Assembly (NCBI RefSeq): GCF_030730905.1
Contig: NZ_JAVAMP010000010.1
Location: 107,125 to 171,124 of the forward strand
Reading direction: 5' to 3'
Source of the DNA: Chengkuizengella axinellae
GTDB taxonomy: Bacteria; Bacillota; Bacilli; Paenibacillales; KCTC-33759
Length of the DNA: 64,000 bases
The notes below the pieces were generated by a model, which searched no databases, had not been told where the DNA came from, and saw only the letters and a program-made list of their open reading frames with translations. Positions 47,438 to 56,634 of the stretch are shown in pieces. Position 1 is the first letter of the stretch. Each line of letters starts with the position of its first letter. A program made the position numbers and the translations under genes.

Positions 47438-47653
47438 ATGTTTCTTGCAGAAGAAGTCGTTGAAAATGCGGGTCAATTTGCTTATTTTGACCTTATCATG
47501 ATTTTATTTTCAGTGATCGTCGCAATTGGGTTCGTACGTTTAGTATTAGCTCGAGATAAAAATATATTTGCGATTGGTTTTACGTCAGTTTGTTTAGTTA
47601 TTTTTCTTTTTACGGATTATCTAATTGTAAGAGCTTGGTTGGGTATTCTTTAA
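47438..47653 (+). CDS. Small membrane protein, 71 residues (possibly DUF2759-like)
   Basis: This 71-residue protein has two predicted transmembrane helices (IMILFSVIVAIGFVRLVLA and FTSVCLVIFLFTDYLIV) joined by a short basic loop (RDKNIFAIG). It resembles small Bacillales membrane proteins of the DUF2759 kind, but that is a guess from size and pattern. The ATG at 47438 is preceded by GGGGG at 47426-47430 and a good promoter. An in-frame start at 47414 lacks a ribosome site. A terminator follows. Confidence 0.6.
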   Translation: MFLAEEVVENAGQFAYFDLIMILFSVIVAIGFVRLVLARDKNIFAIGFTSVCLVIFLFTDYLIVRAWLGIL

Positions 47654-47675
47654 GTTAATGAATTGAAAATACATA

Positions 47676-47711
47676 AAAAACACTCTTTTTAGAAGGGGTG
47701 TTTTTTTTCGT
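47676..47711 (+). terminator. Terminator after the small membrane protein gene
   Basis: AAACACTCTTT pairs with GAAGGGGTGTTT (G-U pairs included), flanked by A- and T-runs. Confidence 0.75.
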
Positions 47712-47855
47712 GAAAAAAAGTAACTTAAAATAACGAATATTAGTTTAGATGTAAGCTGAAAATCTATTTATTTTCTATATCCGTCATGGTAAAATGGGAA
47801 AAAGGTGTAGAATCCATGATTTTCATGGGATGAGTGATAAGTTATCAATTTAAGT

Positions 47856-47865
47856 TAAGCGCTTA
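47856..47865. promoter_or_regulatory. Palindrome TAAGCGCTTA upstream of the PHP/GH88 genes
   Basis: This perfect 10-bp palindrome with a central AAGCGCTT is typical of LacI-family or CcpA operators. It lies 70 bases before the PHP gene, the first of three genes that may form a glycan-use operon. It differs from the GAAAWCGATWNCAA sites. Confidence 0.35.
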
Positions 47866-47933
47866 CTCAGTTTGTGTTGATCATGAAAAAAGATTCTGCT
47901 GCTTTTAAGAATAAATTATAGTGGGGGATTTCC

Positions 47934-48740
47934 ATGAAATTTGATTTACACACGCATCATGAAAGATGTGGACATGCAAAAGGATCTATACGTGAATATG
48001 TTGAAGCAGCTATCGATGGAGGGCTTAAGGTTATCGGTATTTCTGATCATTCCCCTTATTTTGCTCATGAGGAAGATCGTCCTAACCCTCGTCTTACAAT
48101 GGCTACCAGTGAATTTAATACATATGTAGAAGAAGTGCTGAGCTTAAAAAAAGAATATGAAGATAAAATTGAAGTTTTACTTGGGATGGAATCGGATTTT
48201 CTGCCTGATGTTGCACACGTTTATAGAAGGGTACTGGAATCTAAACCGTTTGATTATATTATTGGATCAGTACATGATGTTGAAGAAATTCGAATTTTTG
48301 ATCGCAATCGTTGGAAGGGTTTAAATGAACAAGAGCAAATAGAGTTGAAGGAATTATACTATGATCTCATCGAACAGTCAGCTCGCAGTGGGATGTTTGA
48401 TATATTAGGTCACATTGATGCTATGAAAGGGAATTATCCTGAATTTTCAAATATTCCAACCCACCGTATAGATACTTCACTTAAAGTAATCTCTGAATGT
48501 GATGTTGTTATTGAAATTAATACATCGGGTAAAAGCAAAGATGTAGGTGGTTGGTATCCATCCGATGAGATTCTAGAAAAGGCTTTGTTTTATGGAGTTA
48601 AAGTAACCTTTGGTTCTGATGCGCATGTTCCAGCAAGTGTAGCTGATGAATTTGAGAGGGTAAGTAAGCGTCTGAAAGAAATAGGATTTAAAGAATGGGC
48701 ATGTTTTAGGAAAAGACAACGTTATATGATAGAGCTTTAA
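47934..48740 (+). CDS. Histidinol-phosphatase-type PHP hydrolase
   Basis: This 268-residue metallophosphatase of the PHP superfamily has the metal ligands FDLHTHHERCGHAKGS at the N-terminus, GISDHSPYF, GMESDF, GSVHDV, LGHIDAMK and a final GSDAHVP. This set fits HisJ, which removes phosphate from L-histidinol phosphate in histidine synthesis. No other his genes are close, and it stands 23 bases before a GH88 glycosidase. A role on a sugar phosphate or another phosphoester is therefore possible. RBS GGGGGATTTCC precedes the ATG. Confidence 0.8.
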   Translation: MKFDLHTHHERCGHAKGSIREYVEAAIDGGLKVIGISDHSPYFAHEEDRPNPRLTMATSEFNTYVEEVLSLKKEYEDKIEVLLGMESDFLPDVAHVYRRVLESKPFDYIIGSVHDVEEIRIFDRNRWKGLNEQEQIELKELYYDLIEQSARSGMFDILGHIDAMKGNYPEFSNIPTHRIDTSLKVISECDVVIEINTSGKSKDVGGWYPSDEILEKALFYGVKVTFGSDAHVPASVADEFERVSKRLKEIGFKEWACFRKRQRYMIEL

Positions 48741-48763
48741 ATGAAAAACACAATGCATATGAA

Positions 48764-49954
48764 ATGAACCCAATTTCTGAGAGTCAAAATAGAGTATATT
48801 CTAACAAGGATAATTTGAAAGTGAGTGATTTTATGTGGAAAAGGGCAATTGAAGATGCTGTAATAAAAACAAAAATGAATGTGGATCGATTTGGTGATAT
48901 GATTCCACATGTCAGTGAAAATGATAAGTATCATCTGAATGATAACAAACAATGGACATCTGGTTTTTGGACAGGGCTACTTTGGCTTTCTTATGAGTAT
49001 AGTAAAGATCCTGCATTGAAAGAAGCTGCAAAGAAATGGACCAGAAGCTTCAAAACTCGTCTGAATGATGAAAGTAGAACAAGGACACATGATATTGGTT
49101 TTTTGTATTCTTTGTCAACTAAAGCACATTGGTTGAATGAAAAAGATGAGGAAGCAAAACAATTAACAATACAAGCAGCTGAAACATTGTTAAAACGATG
49201 GAGACCAAATATCCAGGCCCTTCAAGCTTGGGGTCCTGAAGGAGACACAAAAAATGGTGGGAGAATCATTATTGATTGCCTTATGAATCTTCCTTTATTA
49301 TATTGGGCAACTGAGGTGACTGGTGATCCAAAGTATAAAGAAATTGCAGAAATTCATGCCGAGCAAAGTCGTAGGTATTTAGTGCGCGGTGATGATTCAT
49401 CTTATCATACCTTTTATTTTGATCAGGAAACAGGAGATGCAGTACGTGGAGGTACACACCAAGGGTATCTTGACGGTTCTACATGGACGCGTGGGCAAGC
49501 TTGGGGTATCTATGGTTTTGCTTTATCTTATCGTTATACTCGCAATCCTCTATTTCTAGAAACCTCCAAAAGAATGGCCAAGTACTTTTTTGATAGATTA
49601 CCAGAAGATGATGTTGTATATTGGGATTTTGATGTAGAGATAAATGAGGATACGAAAAGAGACAGCTCAGCTTCTGCTATTGCTTCTGCGGGAACATTGG
49701 AGTTAATGACTTTCTTAGATGAACATGATCCACTCAAGCAATATCTTAAGGATTCAGTTCATAAAAGCATGTCTTCTCTCGTTAACAATTATTCAACGAT
49801 AGGTGAAGAAGCAGAGGGTTTGATTAAGAGAGGATCATATAGCGTGAGGAGCGGAAATGCTCCAGATGATTTTGTCATATGGGGAGATTATTATTACCTA
49901 GAAGCACTTCTACGATTGGAAAAAGGAATTACAGGTTACTGGTATGAAAGGTAA
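48764..49954 (+). CDS. GH88 unsaturated glucuronyl hydrolase
   Basis: This (alpha/alpha)6-barrel enzyme removes unsaturated 4,5-glucuronic acid, by vinyl-ether hydration, from oligosaccharides made by polysaccharide lyases. Family marks are RTHDIGFLYSLS and RIIIDCLMNLPLLYWA, with two acidic catalytic positions, and DGSTWTRGQAWGIYG in the substrate cleft. It has no signal peptide, so it acts in the cytoplasm on imported oligomers. The start is uncertain: ATG 48764 has a poor ribosome site, whereas GTG 48821 has AAGGA 10 bases upstream and leads directly into the conserved MWKRAIEDA. Length is 396 or 377 residues. Confidence 0.88.
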   Translation: MNPISESQNRVYSNKDNLKVSDFMWKRAIEDAVIKTKMNVDRFGDMIPHVSENDKYHLNDNKQWTSGFWTGLLWLSYEYSKDPALKEAAKKWTRSFKTRLNDESRTRTHDIGFLYSLSTKAHWLNEKDEEAKQLTIQAAETLLKRWRPNIQALQAWGPEGDTKNGGRIIIDCLMNLPLLYWATEVTGDPKYKEIAEIHAEQSRRYLVRGDDSSYHTFYFDQETGDAVRGGTHQGYLDGSTWTRGQAWGIYGFALSYRYTRNPLFLETSKRMAKYFFDRLPEDDVVYWDFDVEINEDTKRDSSASAIASAGTLELMTFLDEHDPLKQYLKDSVHKSMSSLVNNYSTIGEEAEGLIKRGSYSVRSGNAPDDFVIWGDYYYLEALLRLEKGITGYWYER

Positions 49955-49986
49955 TATTAATATACTTGTCATGAGAGGTGCTGCAA

Positions 49987-51138
49987 ATGAGAGAACCTGC
50001 GGTTACAAGACAATATTGGCTTGATGTTTTATGCCAGATTTCTGAACCTGTTCTTCACCATTTATCTAATCGAACACTGAAACAAAACATGCCCGTCATT
50101 AGCGGGTTTTATAAAGAACGTGATCGTATACTTTATACTTACCTTGAAGCTTTAGGAAGATCTTTAGCAGGAATGGCTCCTTGGTTGGAGCTCGGACCTG
50201 GGAAAGATATTGAAGGAAAACTGCGACAACGTTTTGCGAATTTAGCACGAGAAGCTATTGATGCGGGAACAGACCCAGATTCACCTGATTTTATGAATTT
50301 TGGATTAGGGAATCAACCTATTGTGGATGCAGCTTTTCTATCTCATGCTATATTGCGCGCTCCTACAGAATTATGGGAGAAGCTAGACGGATCTGTACAA
50401 AATAACCTAGTGAGAGCTTTAAAGTTAACTCGTTCACGTAAACCTGGATTTAATAACTGGTTATTATTTTCTGCAATCATTGAATGTGCTTTATATCGAA
50501 TGGGAGAAGACTGGGATCGGATGAGAGTGGATTATGCCCTGAGACAGCATGAGCAATGGTATAAAGGGGATGGAGTGTATGGGGATGGTCCTGAGTTTCA
50601 TTGGGATTATTATAACAGTTTCGTAATCCAACCGATGTTATTAGATATACTTGATACTGTTGGTCATAAAGAAAAACATTGGATAGAGCTCATAGAACCT
50701 GTTAAACTTCGTGCACAGAGATATGCAGAAGTATTGGAGAGGATGATCTCACCTGAAGGGACCATTCCTCCAATTGGAAGGTCACTAGCATACCGTTTTG
50801 GCGCATTACAGCATTTAGGTCAAATGGCGCTTAGAGATGAATTGCCTTCTTCTTTATCCATGGCTCAAGTAAGATGTGCGATGTCCGCTGTTATAAACAG
50901 AATGATGGAGTTTCAAGGGAATTTTGATAAAAACGGCTGGTTGCAAATTGGCTTCTGCGGCAGTCAAATGGAATTAGGTGAGCCCTATATTTCGACAGGG
51001 AGTCTCTATTTATGTTTAACTGGATTATTACCATTAGGGCTTTCTGAGCAGCATGCATTTTGGACTGATCCTGATGAAGAATGGACTTCACAAAAAATAT
51101 GGTCAGGAAAGTCAGCTCCGATGGATAAAGCTTTGTGA
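49987..51138 (+). CDS. DUF2264 family protein (possible glycan hydrolase)
   Basis: This 383-residue cytoplasmic protein has a helical (alpha/alpha)-toroid look, with FMNFGLGNQPIVDAAF, RSRKPGFNNWLLFSAI, GDGPEFHWDYYNSFVIQPM and PPIGRSLAYRFGA. These are marks of DUF2264. Members occur in polysaccharide utilisation loci. I recall a link to beta-glucuronidase activity (CAZy GH154) but cannot verify it. Standing 32 bases after GH88, it probably acts on the same uronic-acid oligosaccharides. The ATG at 49987 has GAGAGG 8 bases upstream. Confidence 0.7.
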   Translation: MREPAVTRQYWLDVLCQISEPVLHHLSNRTLKQNMPVISGFYKERDRILYTYLEALGRSLAGMAPWLELGPGKDIEGKLRQRFANLAREAIDAGTDPDSPDFMNFGLGNQPIVDAAFLSHAILRAPTELWEKLDGSVQNNLVRALKLTRSRKPGFNNWLLFSAIIECALYRMGEDWDRMRVDYALRQHEQWYKGDGVYGDGPEFHWDYYNSFVIQPMLLDILDTVGHKEKHWIELIEPVKLRAQRYAEVLERMISPEGTIPPIGRSLAYRFGALQHLGQMALRDELPSSLSMAQVRCAMSAVINRMMEFQGNFDKNGWLQIGFCGSQMELGEPYISTGSLYLCLTGLLPLGLSEQHAFWTDPDEEWTSQKIWSGKSAPMDKAL

Positions 51139-51217
51139 ATTTTTTTTCTTTTTAATTGTTACGTTTGTAGTTTTCCTAGGATATTAGTTTTACTTCTTCA
51201 AAACCATAGTATATAAA

Positions 51218-51258
51218 AAACATCCCATCCACAATAAGTGGTTTGAGATGTTTTTTGT
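51218..51258. terminator. Bidirectional terminator between convergent genes
   Basis: AAAAAACATC and GATGTTTTTT form the outer stem, with CCAC/GTGG inside. It serves both flanking transcription units. Confidence 0.75.
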
Positions 51259-51301
51259 TTGAGAATCATCATTCGTTGCTAACATTGGATAGGCAAAACA
51301 A

Positions 51302-52552
51302 TTACTCCACTGCCTTAGACACCCTAGCATTCATAGCATGTGCTGAGTTCTTTTTAAAATATAGTTTCCCAATGATGGCTGTGATCAAAGAGACAATAAG
51401 AATCATACTTAATATAGATACAGCAGGCAAGGTTCCTGTTTTTGGTATCATGATGGTAAAACTTCCAATTAAAGCGATTCGTAAGGCAAGGCCTAAAGAT
51501 CTAAATAAGCTTTCAACACGCCCCATCTTATCATTTGGAATGATTTCCATCATTAAAGTGTTTCGAGCTACTCTTGTGCCTGCATTTCCTAATCCGAAAA
51601 ATACAGATACAACTAGAAATAAGATTGTAATAGGGAAAATGGTTGTAAGGATGATGGCTACCATGAAAATAAATATTCCTGCAAGCACAATCTTAATATT
51701 TCCAAACTTATGAATAAGAAAAGGTACAAACATCCCAGCTACTAGCGCTCCAATTCCATACAACATCTCATGAGCTGCATAAATGGTACCCCCAGCCTGT
51801 AGAGTGCTTTCGATATAAATTGGAAAGACAAAATTGGTAATCATAACCGCAACAAATGGAATGAATGCAGAAAATAAAAACAGAAATAACAATGGACGTT
51901 CTTTTAAGTAGATAAAGCCTTCTCGCATTTTCCCCCAAAAAGAAGCATCTGCATTGGAATGAGTTGTTTGTTTCGTTTTGGTATAGGGTATAGTACATAA
52001 AATGAAAAAAGCGATAACATAAGTAATTGCATCAATAAGCAAGATCCATTGAAAATCAATAACGTCAATTAATAAACTGGCAATTCCTCCAGTCACAACA
52101 GCAGATAATTGTCCTTGGATTTCCATCATACCGTTTAAGCTTTTGTACTGTTTTGGTTCAAATATTTCTTGATTCATCGCGAACATTGTCGGATAGAAGA
52201 GAGAATAATATAACATTCCGCTGGCAAATAAAACAACAAGGTGCCATGTAGCGTAACTTCCGTTTATAAACCCAATGATTGCAAATAAGCTGATAATGAT
52301 GAATCCGACCATCTCAGAACCTAGCAGCAATGTTTTTCTTGAATACTGATCTACTAGATTCCCTATGATCGGTGCGATTAAAAATAACATGATGGTCAAT
52401 ATCAAGGAAACAATACCAAATGTGCTGGCTCCATTTTCTCCTGTAACAATCATCCACGGGATCGCAATCATGGTAATCCCCGACCCAATGGATGAAAAAA
52501 TATTCGCAGTTAATATCTTTAGGAAACGTTGATCCTGAACGATCAAACTCAT
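51302..52552 (-). CDS. MFS exporter (MFS_3/EntS-like)
   Basis: This 416-residue major facilitator protein has about 12 hydrophobic helices and the cytoplasmic-loop motif GNLVDQYSRKTLL between helices 2 and 3. The general pattern resembles bacterial drug or siderophore exporters of the EntS/MFS_3 group. The substrate cannot be predicted. Its start codon overlaps the stop of the upstream FMN reductase gene (ATGA), so they are co-translated. Confidence 0.85.
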   Translation of the reverse strand: MSLIVQDQRFLKILTANIFSSIGSGITMIAIPWMIVTGENGASTFGIVSLILTIMLFLIAPIIGNLVDQYSRKTLLLGSEMVGFIIISLFAIIGFINGSYATWHLVVLFASGMLYYSLFYPTMFAMNQEIFEPKQYKSLNGMMEIQGQLSAVVTGGIASLLIDVIDFQWILLIDAITYVIAFFILCTIPYTKTKQTTHSNADASFWGKMREGFIYLKERPLLFLFLFSAFIPFVAVMITNFVFPIYIESTLQAGGTIYAAHEMLYGIGALVAGMFVPFLIHKFGNIKIVLAGIFIFMVAIILTTIFPITILFLVVSVFFGLGNAGTRVARNTLMMEIIPNDKMGRVESLFRSLGLALRIALIGSFTIMIPKTGTLPAVSILSMILIVSLITAIIGKLYFKKNSAHAMNARVSKAVE

Positions 52553-53082
52553 TGTCTTATGCTGCGCTGTACACTGTGCTTCATATATAGTTGTAGTTCT
52601 TTAATAACTTCATCTACTTGACCTTCACCCTGTGCTGTTAATTGTTTGTTTTCCATATCAAATCGATCTGGATCTAATACCAATTGCTTAGGGATAACAT
52701 TTGCATAGATTCCTCTCGCTACAGTACGCATATTGCTTAAAGCATTAATTCCACCTTTTCCTCCACCCGCTACTGCAATGATTGCAACAGGTTTATGCTC
52801 GAATTGAGCACTGCCTAAGAAATCAAGAGCATTTTTAAGGGCTCCGCTCATTGCGTTATGATATTCAGGAGATGTCAATACAACACCGTCTGCATCGTAA
52901 GCAAGTTGTCTTAATTGTTTTACAGAAGGGATTTCATTCTGCTCCTCCTCACCGTTATATAAAGGAATGGAGCCTTCACTTAAATCTATTAAATCAGCAT
53001 TGTATTGATTAGAAATATAGTTTCCAATTACACCTGTTCTACCAAATTTTCTAGGGGTTCCGTTAATCACTAATAATTTCAT
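52549..53082 (-). CDS. NAD(P)H-dependent FMN reductase
   Basis: This 177-residue flavodoxin-fold enzyme has the FMN phosphate loop NGTPRKFGRTG and the LTSPEYHNAMSGALKNALDF motif of the NADPH-dependent FMN reductase/azoreductase group. It reduces flavin or quinone-like substrates in the cytoplasm. It is transcribed with the MFS exporter, so the pair may detoxify and export a redox-active compound (inference). RBS AAGGAGAGAT lies upstream on the reverse strand. Confidence 0.88.
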   Translation of the reverse strand: MKLLVINGTPRKFGRTGVIGNYISNQYNADLIDLSEGSIPLYNGEEEQNEIPSVKQLRQLAYDADGVVLTSPEYHNAMSGALKNALDFLGSAQFEHKPVAIIAVAGGGKGGINALSNMRTVARGIYANVIPKQLVLDPDRFDMENKQLTAQGEGQVDEVIKELQLYMKHSVQRSIRQ

Positions 53083-53240
53083 CTTGATCTCTCCTTATTT
53101 AACTAATCTATTGGTTTTAGTTTTACTTTTTGTTTATGTGATATGATCTACTATTTATTATAGAATCTTTTTTATTTTTTAACCTCGTGAAAAGGGTTTA
53201 ATTTTCTCTACGACTTTAGTCGTAGAAGATTTATGATATT

Positions 53241-53873
53241 TTACAAATTGTGCTTTACAGCAAATAGAGCAGCTTGCGTACGGTCTGCAAGATTCAATTT
53301 TGACAGGATGTTAGACACGTGTGTTTTCACTGTTTTTTCTGTAATATTCAGACTGTCTGCGATTTCTTTGTTGCTTTTTCCATTTGTGATCTCAGACAAT
53401 ACTTCTCTTTCCCGTTTAGTTAATTGCTCTACTAAGTTGTCTTCTTCGCTATTATCCGTCATATGAGACATCATATGAGACATGGCTTTTGGATGGACAT
53501 GATTCTGCCCGTGGTATACGTTCCGTATTGTTTTTACAAGCTCATCGGGTTCTACGTCTTTTAATTGATATCCAGTTGCACCAGCTTTAATTGCAGGAAT
53601 GACGTGATCCTGATCAGAGAAGCTAGTTAAAATAATGATTTTAATATCTGGCAACTTTTCTTTTATTACTTTAGTTGCTTCGATACCGTTCATTTCAGGC
53701 ATCATGACATCCATTAAAATAATATCAGGTTTTAATTCAGCTGCAAGTTGAGTAGCTTCTTTTCCGTTTTCTGCTTCTCCTACAATTTCAATATCCTCTT
53801 GTGTACGTAGAAAAAAATATAACCCTCTTCTTACGACTTTATGATCATCAGCAATCAATATTTTAATTCCCAT
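53241..53873 (-). CDS. NarL/LuxR-type response regulator (YhcZ/AirR-like)
   Basis: This 210-residue protein has a receiver domain (acidic pocket DD at residues 9-10, phospho-acceptor Asp55 in LMDVMMPE, switch Thr/Ser in ILTSFSD) and a C-terminal LuxR helix-turn-helix (LTKREREVLSEITNGKSNKEIAD). It follows the histidine kinase gene by 73 bases, so they form a two-component pair. The kinase has the layout of YhcY/AirS, so this is probably the YhcZ/AirR counterpart. The hairpin motif at 53893-53926 sits between the two genes. Confidence 0.9.
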   Translation of the reverse strand: MGIKILIADDHKVVRRGLYFFLRTQEDIEIVGEAENGKEATQLAAELKPDIILMDVMMPEMNGIEATKVIKEKLPDIKIIILTSFSDQDHVIPAIKAGATGYQLKDVEPDELVKTIRNVYHGQNHVHPKAMSHMMSHMTDNSEEDNLVEQLTKREREVLSEITNGKSNKEIADSLNITEKTVKTHVSNILSKLNLADRTQAALFAVKHNL

Positions 53874-53892
53874 CTATAAATCCTACCCTTCA

Positions 53893-53926
53893 TTAGAAGT
53901 TGTTCAAAAACTCCCCTTTTGAATAT
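53893..53926 (-). repeat. TTCAAAAGGG...TTTTTGAACAAC hairpin motif inside the two-component operon
   Basis: Read on the reverse strand, TTCAAAAGGGGAGTTTTTGA followed by ACAACTTCTAA nearly repeats the motif upstream of ftsE (19473-19506), at about the same distance from the next gene and in the same orientation. Confidence 0.5.
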
Positions 53927-53946
53927 GAAAAAAAATAAACTCAACT

Positions 53947-55437
53947 TTATTTTACTGAAAGTGTATCCACATAGGTTTTTGCCATTGGAAGACTTACTTT
54001 TAGCAGGGTTCCTTTACCTGAAACACTTTGGATTACTACGTTGCCACCGAACAAGTCTGCTCTTTCACGCATACTTTTTAAGCCAAGAGATGGACTGTGT
54101 TGACCATTTTCAATATTAAATCCTACACCGTTGTCATGAATATTCATCTCTACGTTTTTCTTATCACGATTAAATTCTATGCAAACCTCAGTGGTTTCAG
54201 CGTGTTTTTTAATGTTGTTCAGTGCTTCCTGACCAATTCGCCATAAACACTCTTCCATTATACTAGGAAGCTCGCCAACACCTTGAACATCAACTGATAC
54301 TTTTAATCCTAATACTTTCCCATATGCTACAAGGGCGCAAACAACCCCTTCTTCCAATCCCTGAGGGCGCAGCTGCCAAATCAAAGCTTTCATTTCCTTT
54401 AAAGCATCTTGAGATAACTCCTGCATGTAGTTCAGCATTTCATGAATATCCTCATCTTCTGTCATTTCCTTTGTCCCTCTAACCGTGAGCATTAGAGAAA
54501 ACAAGAGTTGGTTAACGGAGTCGTGTAAGTCTCTAGCCAGACGATTTCGTTCTTGAATTAAAGCAAGTTCGTGTCCTTTTTGATTTAAACGAGCATGTTC
54601 AAATATAATGGCTAAATGTTGGCTTAATTGTTCGATGATTAATTGATCAATATCATCTAATATCGGATTGGAGATCGTAATTTTCCCTGTTGTTTCTCCT
54701 AATTGAAAGGTCTGGGTGAAGGTTGTCATCTCTTCACTGCTTGTTTTGTTTTCTTCATGAACTCTTTCATTGCATTCAATCATAACTTGGTCATATTGAA
54801 ACTTAATTTGAATAATAGAAGCGGCATACTCTAATCTATAATTTTCATTACGGTCCCCATGAAGAGATGTACTTACCTCACCTAATTTTTGAAACATATG
54901 CGCTCTTTTCTGTTCTCGATTCATAAAGTTCAAACGTTTTATTGCTGTTCCTATTTGGATAGCTACAGATTCTAACAAAGCAAGTTCTTCCTCATTGAAT
55001 TTTAGCTTGTTGGGAGAAGCTACATTTAATAATCCAAACTTTTCGTTCCCTGCTTTTAAAGGAATCGTAGCATGGTGAGTGACACCTTCAGTATCCCCAT
55101 AATCATTTTCGATTGCATCCTCAATACGTTTGCATTCAATGATGTTGGCAGCTTTATCTAAACGACCATCATGATAACGATCTATACACCAGCAGTCTCC
55201 TTCACACATATATCTCTTTTCTTTATAACTTAGAGCAGGGGGTAATTCATAATCTGTCACTAGTTTGAAATTTCCGTCTGGATCGATAAAATAAATCCAA
55301 CCTGTTTTTAAATCCATTAAATGAATGAGTTCATTTAATACCGACTGCAGCATTTTATCTAAGTCCGTCACTTGGTTTATTGTTTGCAGTATGACTTTTA
55401 ATGTATTTAATTTTTGTATATTTTTTTCATTCACCAT
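53947..55437 (-). CDS. Soluble GAF-domain histidine kinase with cysteine cluster (YhcY/AirS-like)
   Basis: This 496-residue kinase has no transmembrane segments. Residues about 20-170 form a GAF domain with four cysteines (CEGDCWC and, 20 residues later, ECKR). This pattern matches AirS/YhcS-type kinases, whose four cysteines bind an iron-sulfur cluster that senses oxygen or oxidation. The HisKA_3 dimerisation helix with the phospho-histidine is in RDLHDSVNQLLFSL, and an HATPase with NIKKHAE and DNGVGFN follows. Phosphotransfer to the adjacent response regulator is expected. Redox sensing is an inference from the cysteines. Confidence 0.87.
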   Translation of the reverse strand: MVNEKNIQKLNTLKVILQTINQVTDLDKMLQSVLNELIHLMDLKTGWIYFIDPDGNFKLVTDYELPPALSYKEKRYMCEGDCWCIDRYHDGRLDKAANIIECKRIEDAIENDYGDTEGVTHHATIPLKAGNEKFGLLNVASPNKLKFNEEELALLESVAIQIGTAIKRLNFMNREQKRAHMFQKLGEVSTSLHGDRNENYRLEYAASIIQIKFQYDQVMIECNERVHEENKTSSEEMTTFTQTFQLGETTGKITISNPILDDIDQLIIEQLSQHLAIIFEHARLNQKGHELALIQERNRLARDLHDSVNQLLFSLMLTVRGTKEMTEDEDIHEMLNYMQELSQDALKEMKALIWQLRPQGLEEGVVCALVAYGKVLGLKVSVDVQGVGELPSIMEECLWRIGQEALNNIKKHAETTEVCIEFNRDKKNVEMNIHDNGVGFNIENGQHSPSLGLKSMRERADLFGGNVVIQSVSGKGTLLKVSLPMAKTYVDTLSVK

Positions 55438-55621
55438 CTTATTTTCACTTCCCTACAAGTAATGTGATTTCGTTGGAAGAAATATCAATCTAAGTACTAA
55501 TATACTAAGTATAATGGAGTGTGCAATAGGAGTGCAAAAAGAAATTTAGCGATTATTTTTAAATAAAAATGAAAAAATGTGGCAAGCTAATATGGATCAA
55601 AAAGGGAAAGGGGGGGAATCA

Positions 55622-55840
55622 ATGCACACTGGATCAGTATCAACCAAAGAATTGTCTTACATATGTGATTCAATGAAAAATGAAGAAACATTAGTAAAGC
55701 TTTGTGTTCATGGAGCAGTGGAAAGTCAAAATCCTCAGTTAAAGCAGTTTTTTTATCAGCTGTCACATGAACGTTTTCAGGATTATAACCAATTAATGAA
55801 TGTATTAGATCATCACAGCGGTCAAACCCAATATTCATAA
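55622..55840 (+). CDS. Small CotF-like spore coat protein
   Basis: This 72-residue helical protein (STKELSYICDSMKNEETLVK, AVESQNPQLKQFFYQL, RFQDYNQLMNVLDHH) resembles the CotF/coat F family in its spacing of helices and its QNPQLKQFF stretch, and is followed by a second, larger CotF-like protein. It would be made in the mother cell late in sporulation. The GGGGGGGAATCA ribosome site is directly before ATG 55622. In-frame codons further upstream (from 55577) lack a ribosome site. Confidence 0.7.
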   Translation: MHTGSVSTKELSYICDSMKNEETLVKLCVHGAVESQNPQLKQFFYQLSHERFQDYNQLMNVLDHHSGQTQYS

Positions 55841-55866
55841 TCTACTTAAGAAAGGGAGGGTTTTTA

Positions 55867-56484
55867 TTGTATAATCAATCCACATCAACAATGGGACAGC
55901 AAATGGGGCAGCAGCACGTTGCTTTACCAGACAAAGATATGGCAAATATAGTATTATCAGAACTTAAAAGAATGTCCAGAGAATATACAACTGCATGTTT
56001 GGAAGCGGCAAATCCAATGGTTCATCAAACCTTTAATCAATTGCTTCAGAAGTCACTTGCTGATCAAATGCAATTATTCCAATTGATGAATCAACAAGGC
56101 ATGTATAATGTTACAGCAGCTCCTACACAGGAGATTCAAAAGGAACAGCAAAAATTTAGACAATGTGGTTTTGAAACACAGCAGTTCATGCAGCAATATT
56201 TAGGTGGTGGACAAACAACTGCAGGGATGATGGGTGGGCAAAATGCTCAACCAACAAGCCAAGCAACGATGAATCAAATGACCTCTAATTATGGAATGCC
56301 GAGCGGGATGGGTACGATGCCGCCAGGTGCATCTTCAACCACAACTAGCTCAAATATTAATGCATCTGGAAATCCGCAAATGAGAGCTGGATCTGGAACG
56401 AGCTCTGGGATGAGCTCTGGATCTGGGATGAGCACACAAATGTCATCTACTACCCAGGATCACAGTAAAAAGTATTTGATTTAA
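55867..56484 (+). CDS. CotF-family spore coat protein (TTG start)
   Basis: This 205-residue coat F domain protein is helical in residues about 20-115 (MANIVLSELKRMSREYTTAC, NPMVHQTFNQLLQKSLADQ). A long low-complexity tail rich in Met, Gly, Ser, Thr and Gln follows (GTSSGMSSGSGMSTQMSST). Such tails are typical of coat proteins that assemble into insoluble layers. The start is TTG at 55867 with AAAGGGAGGG seven bases upstream. It is probably co-expressed with the preceding small paralogue. A terminator follows. Confidence 0.82.
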   Translation: MYNQSTSTMGQQMGQQHVALPDKDMANIVLSELKRMSREYTTACLEAANPMVHQTFNQLLQKSLADQMQLFQLMNQQGMYNVTAAPTQEIQKEQQKFRQCGFETQQFMQQYLGGGQTTAGMMGGQNAQPTSQATMNQMTSNYGMPSGMGTMPPGASSTTTSSNINASGNPQMRAGSGTSSGMSSGSGMSTQMSSTTQDHSKKYLI

Positions 56485-56509
56485 AAAATGAATTAGCGAC
56501 AAGTGGTTT

Positions 56510-56546
56510 AACGCTCTGAATATTAATATTTCAGAGCGTTTTTTTG
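56510..56546 (+). terminator. Terminator after the coat genes
   Basis: AACGCTCTGAA (56510-56520) pairs perfectly with TTCAGAGCGTT (56530-56540), then TTTTT. Confidence 0.85.
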
Positions 56547-56634
56547 TATATTTGACAGTGTACTGTGCGTACTTTAGACTGATTTTAGGAAGACAATCAT
56601 CTCTTCATCATAGAGTCAAAAATGGAGGTTCATT

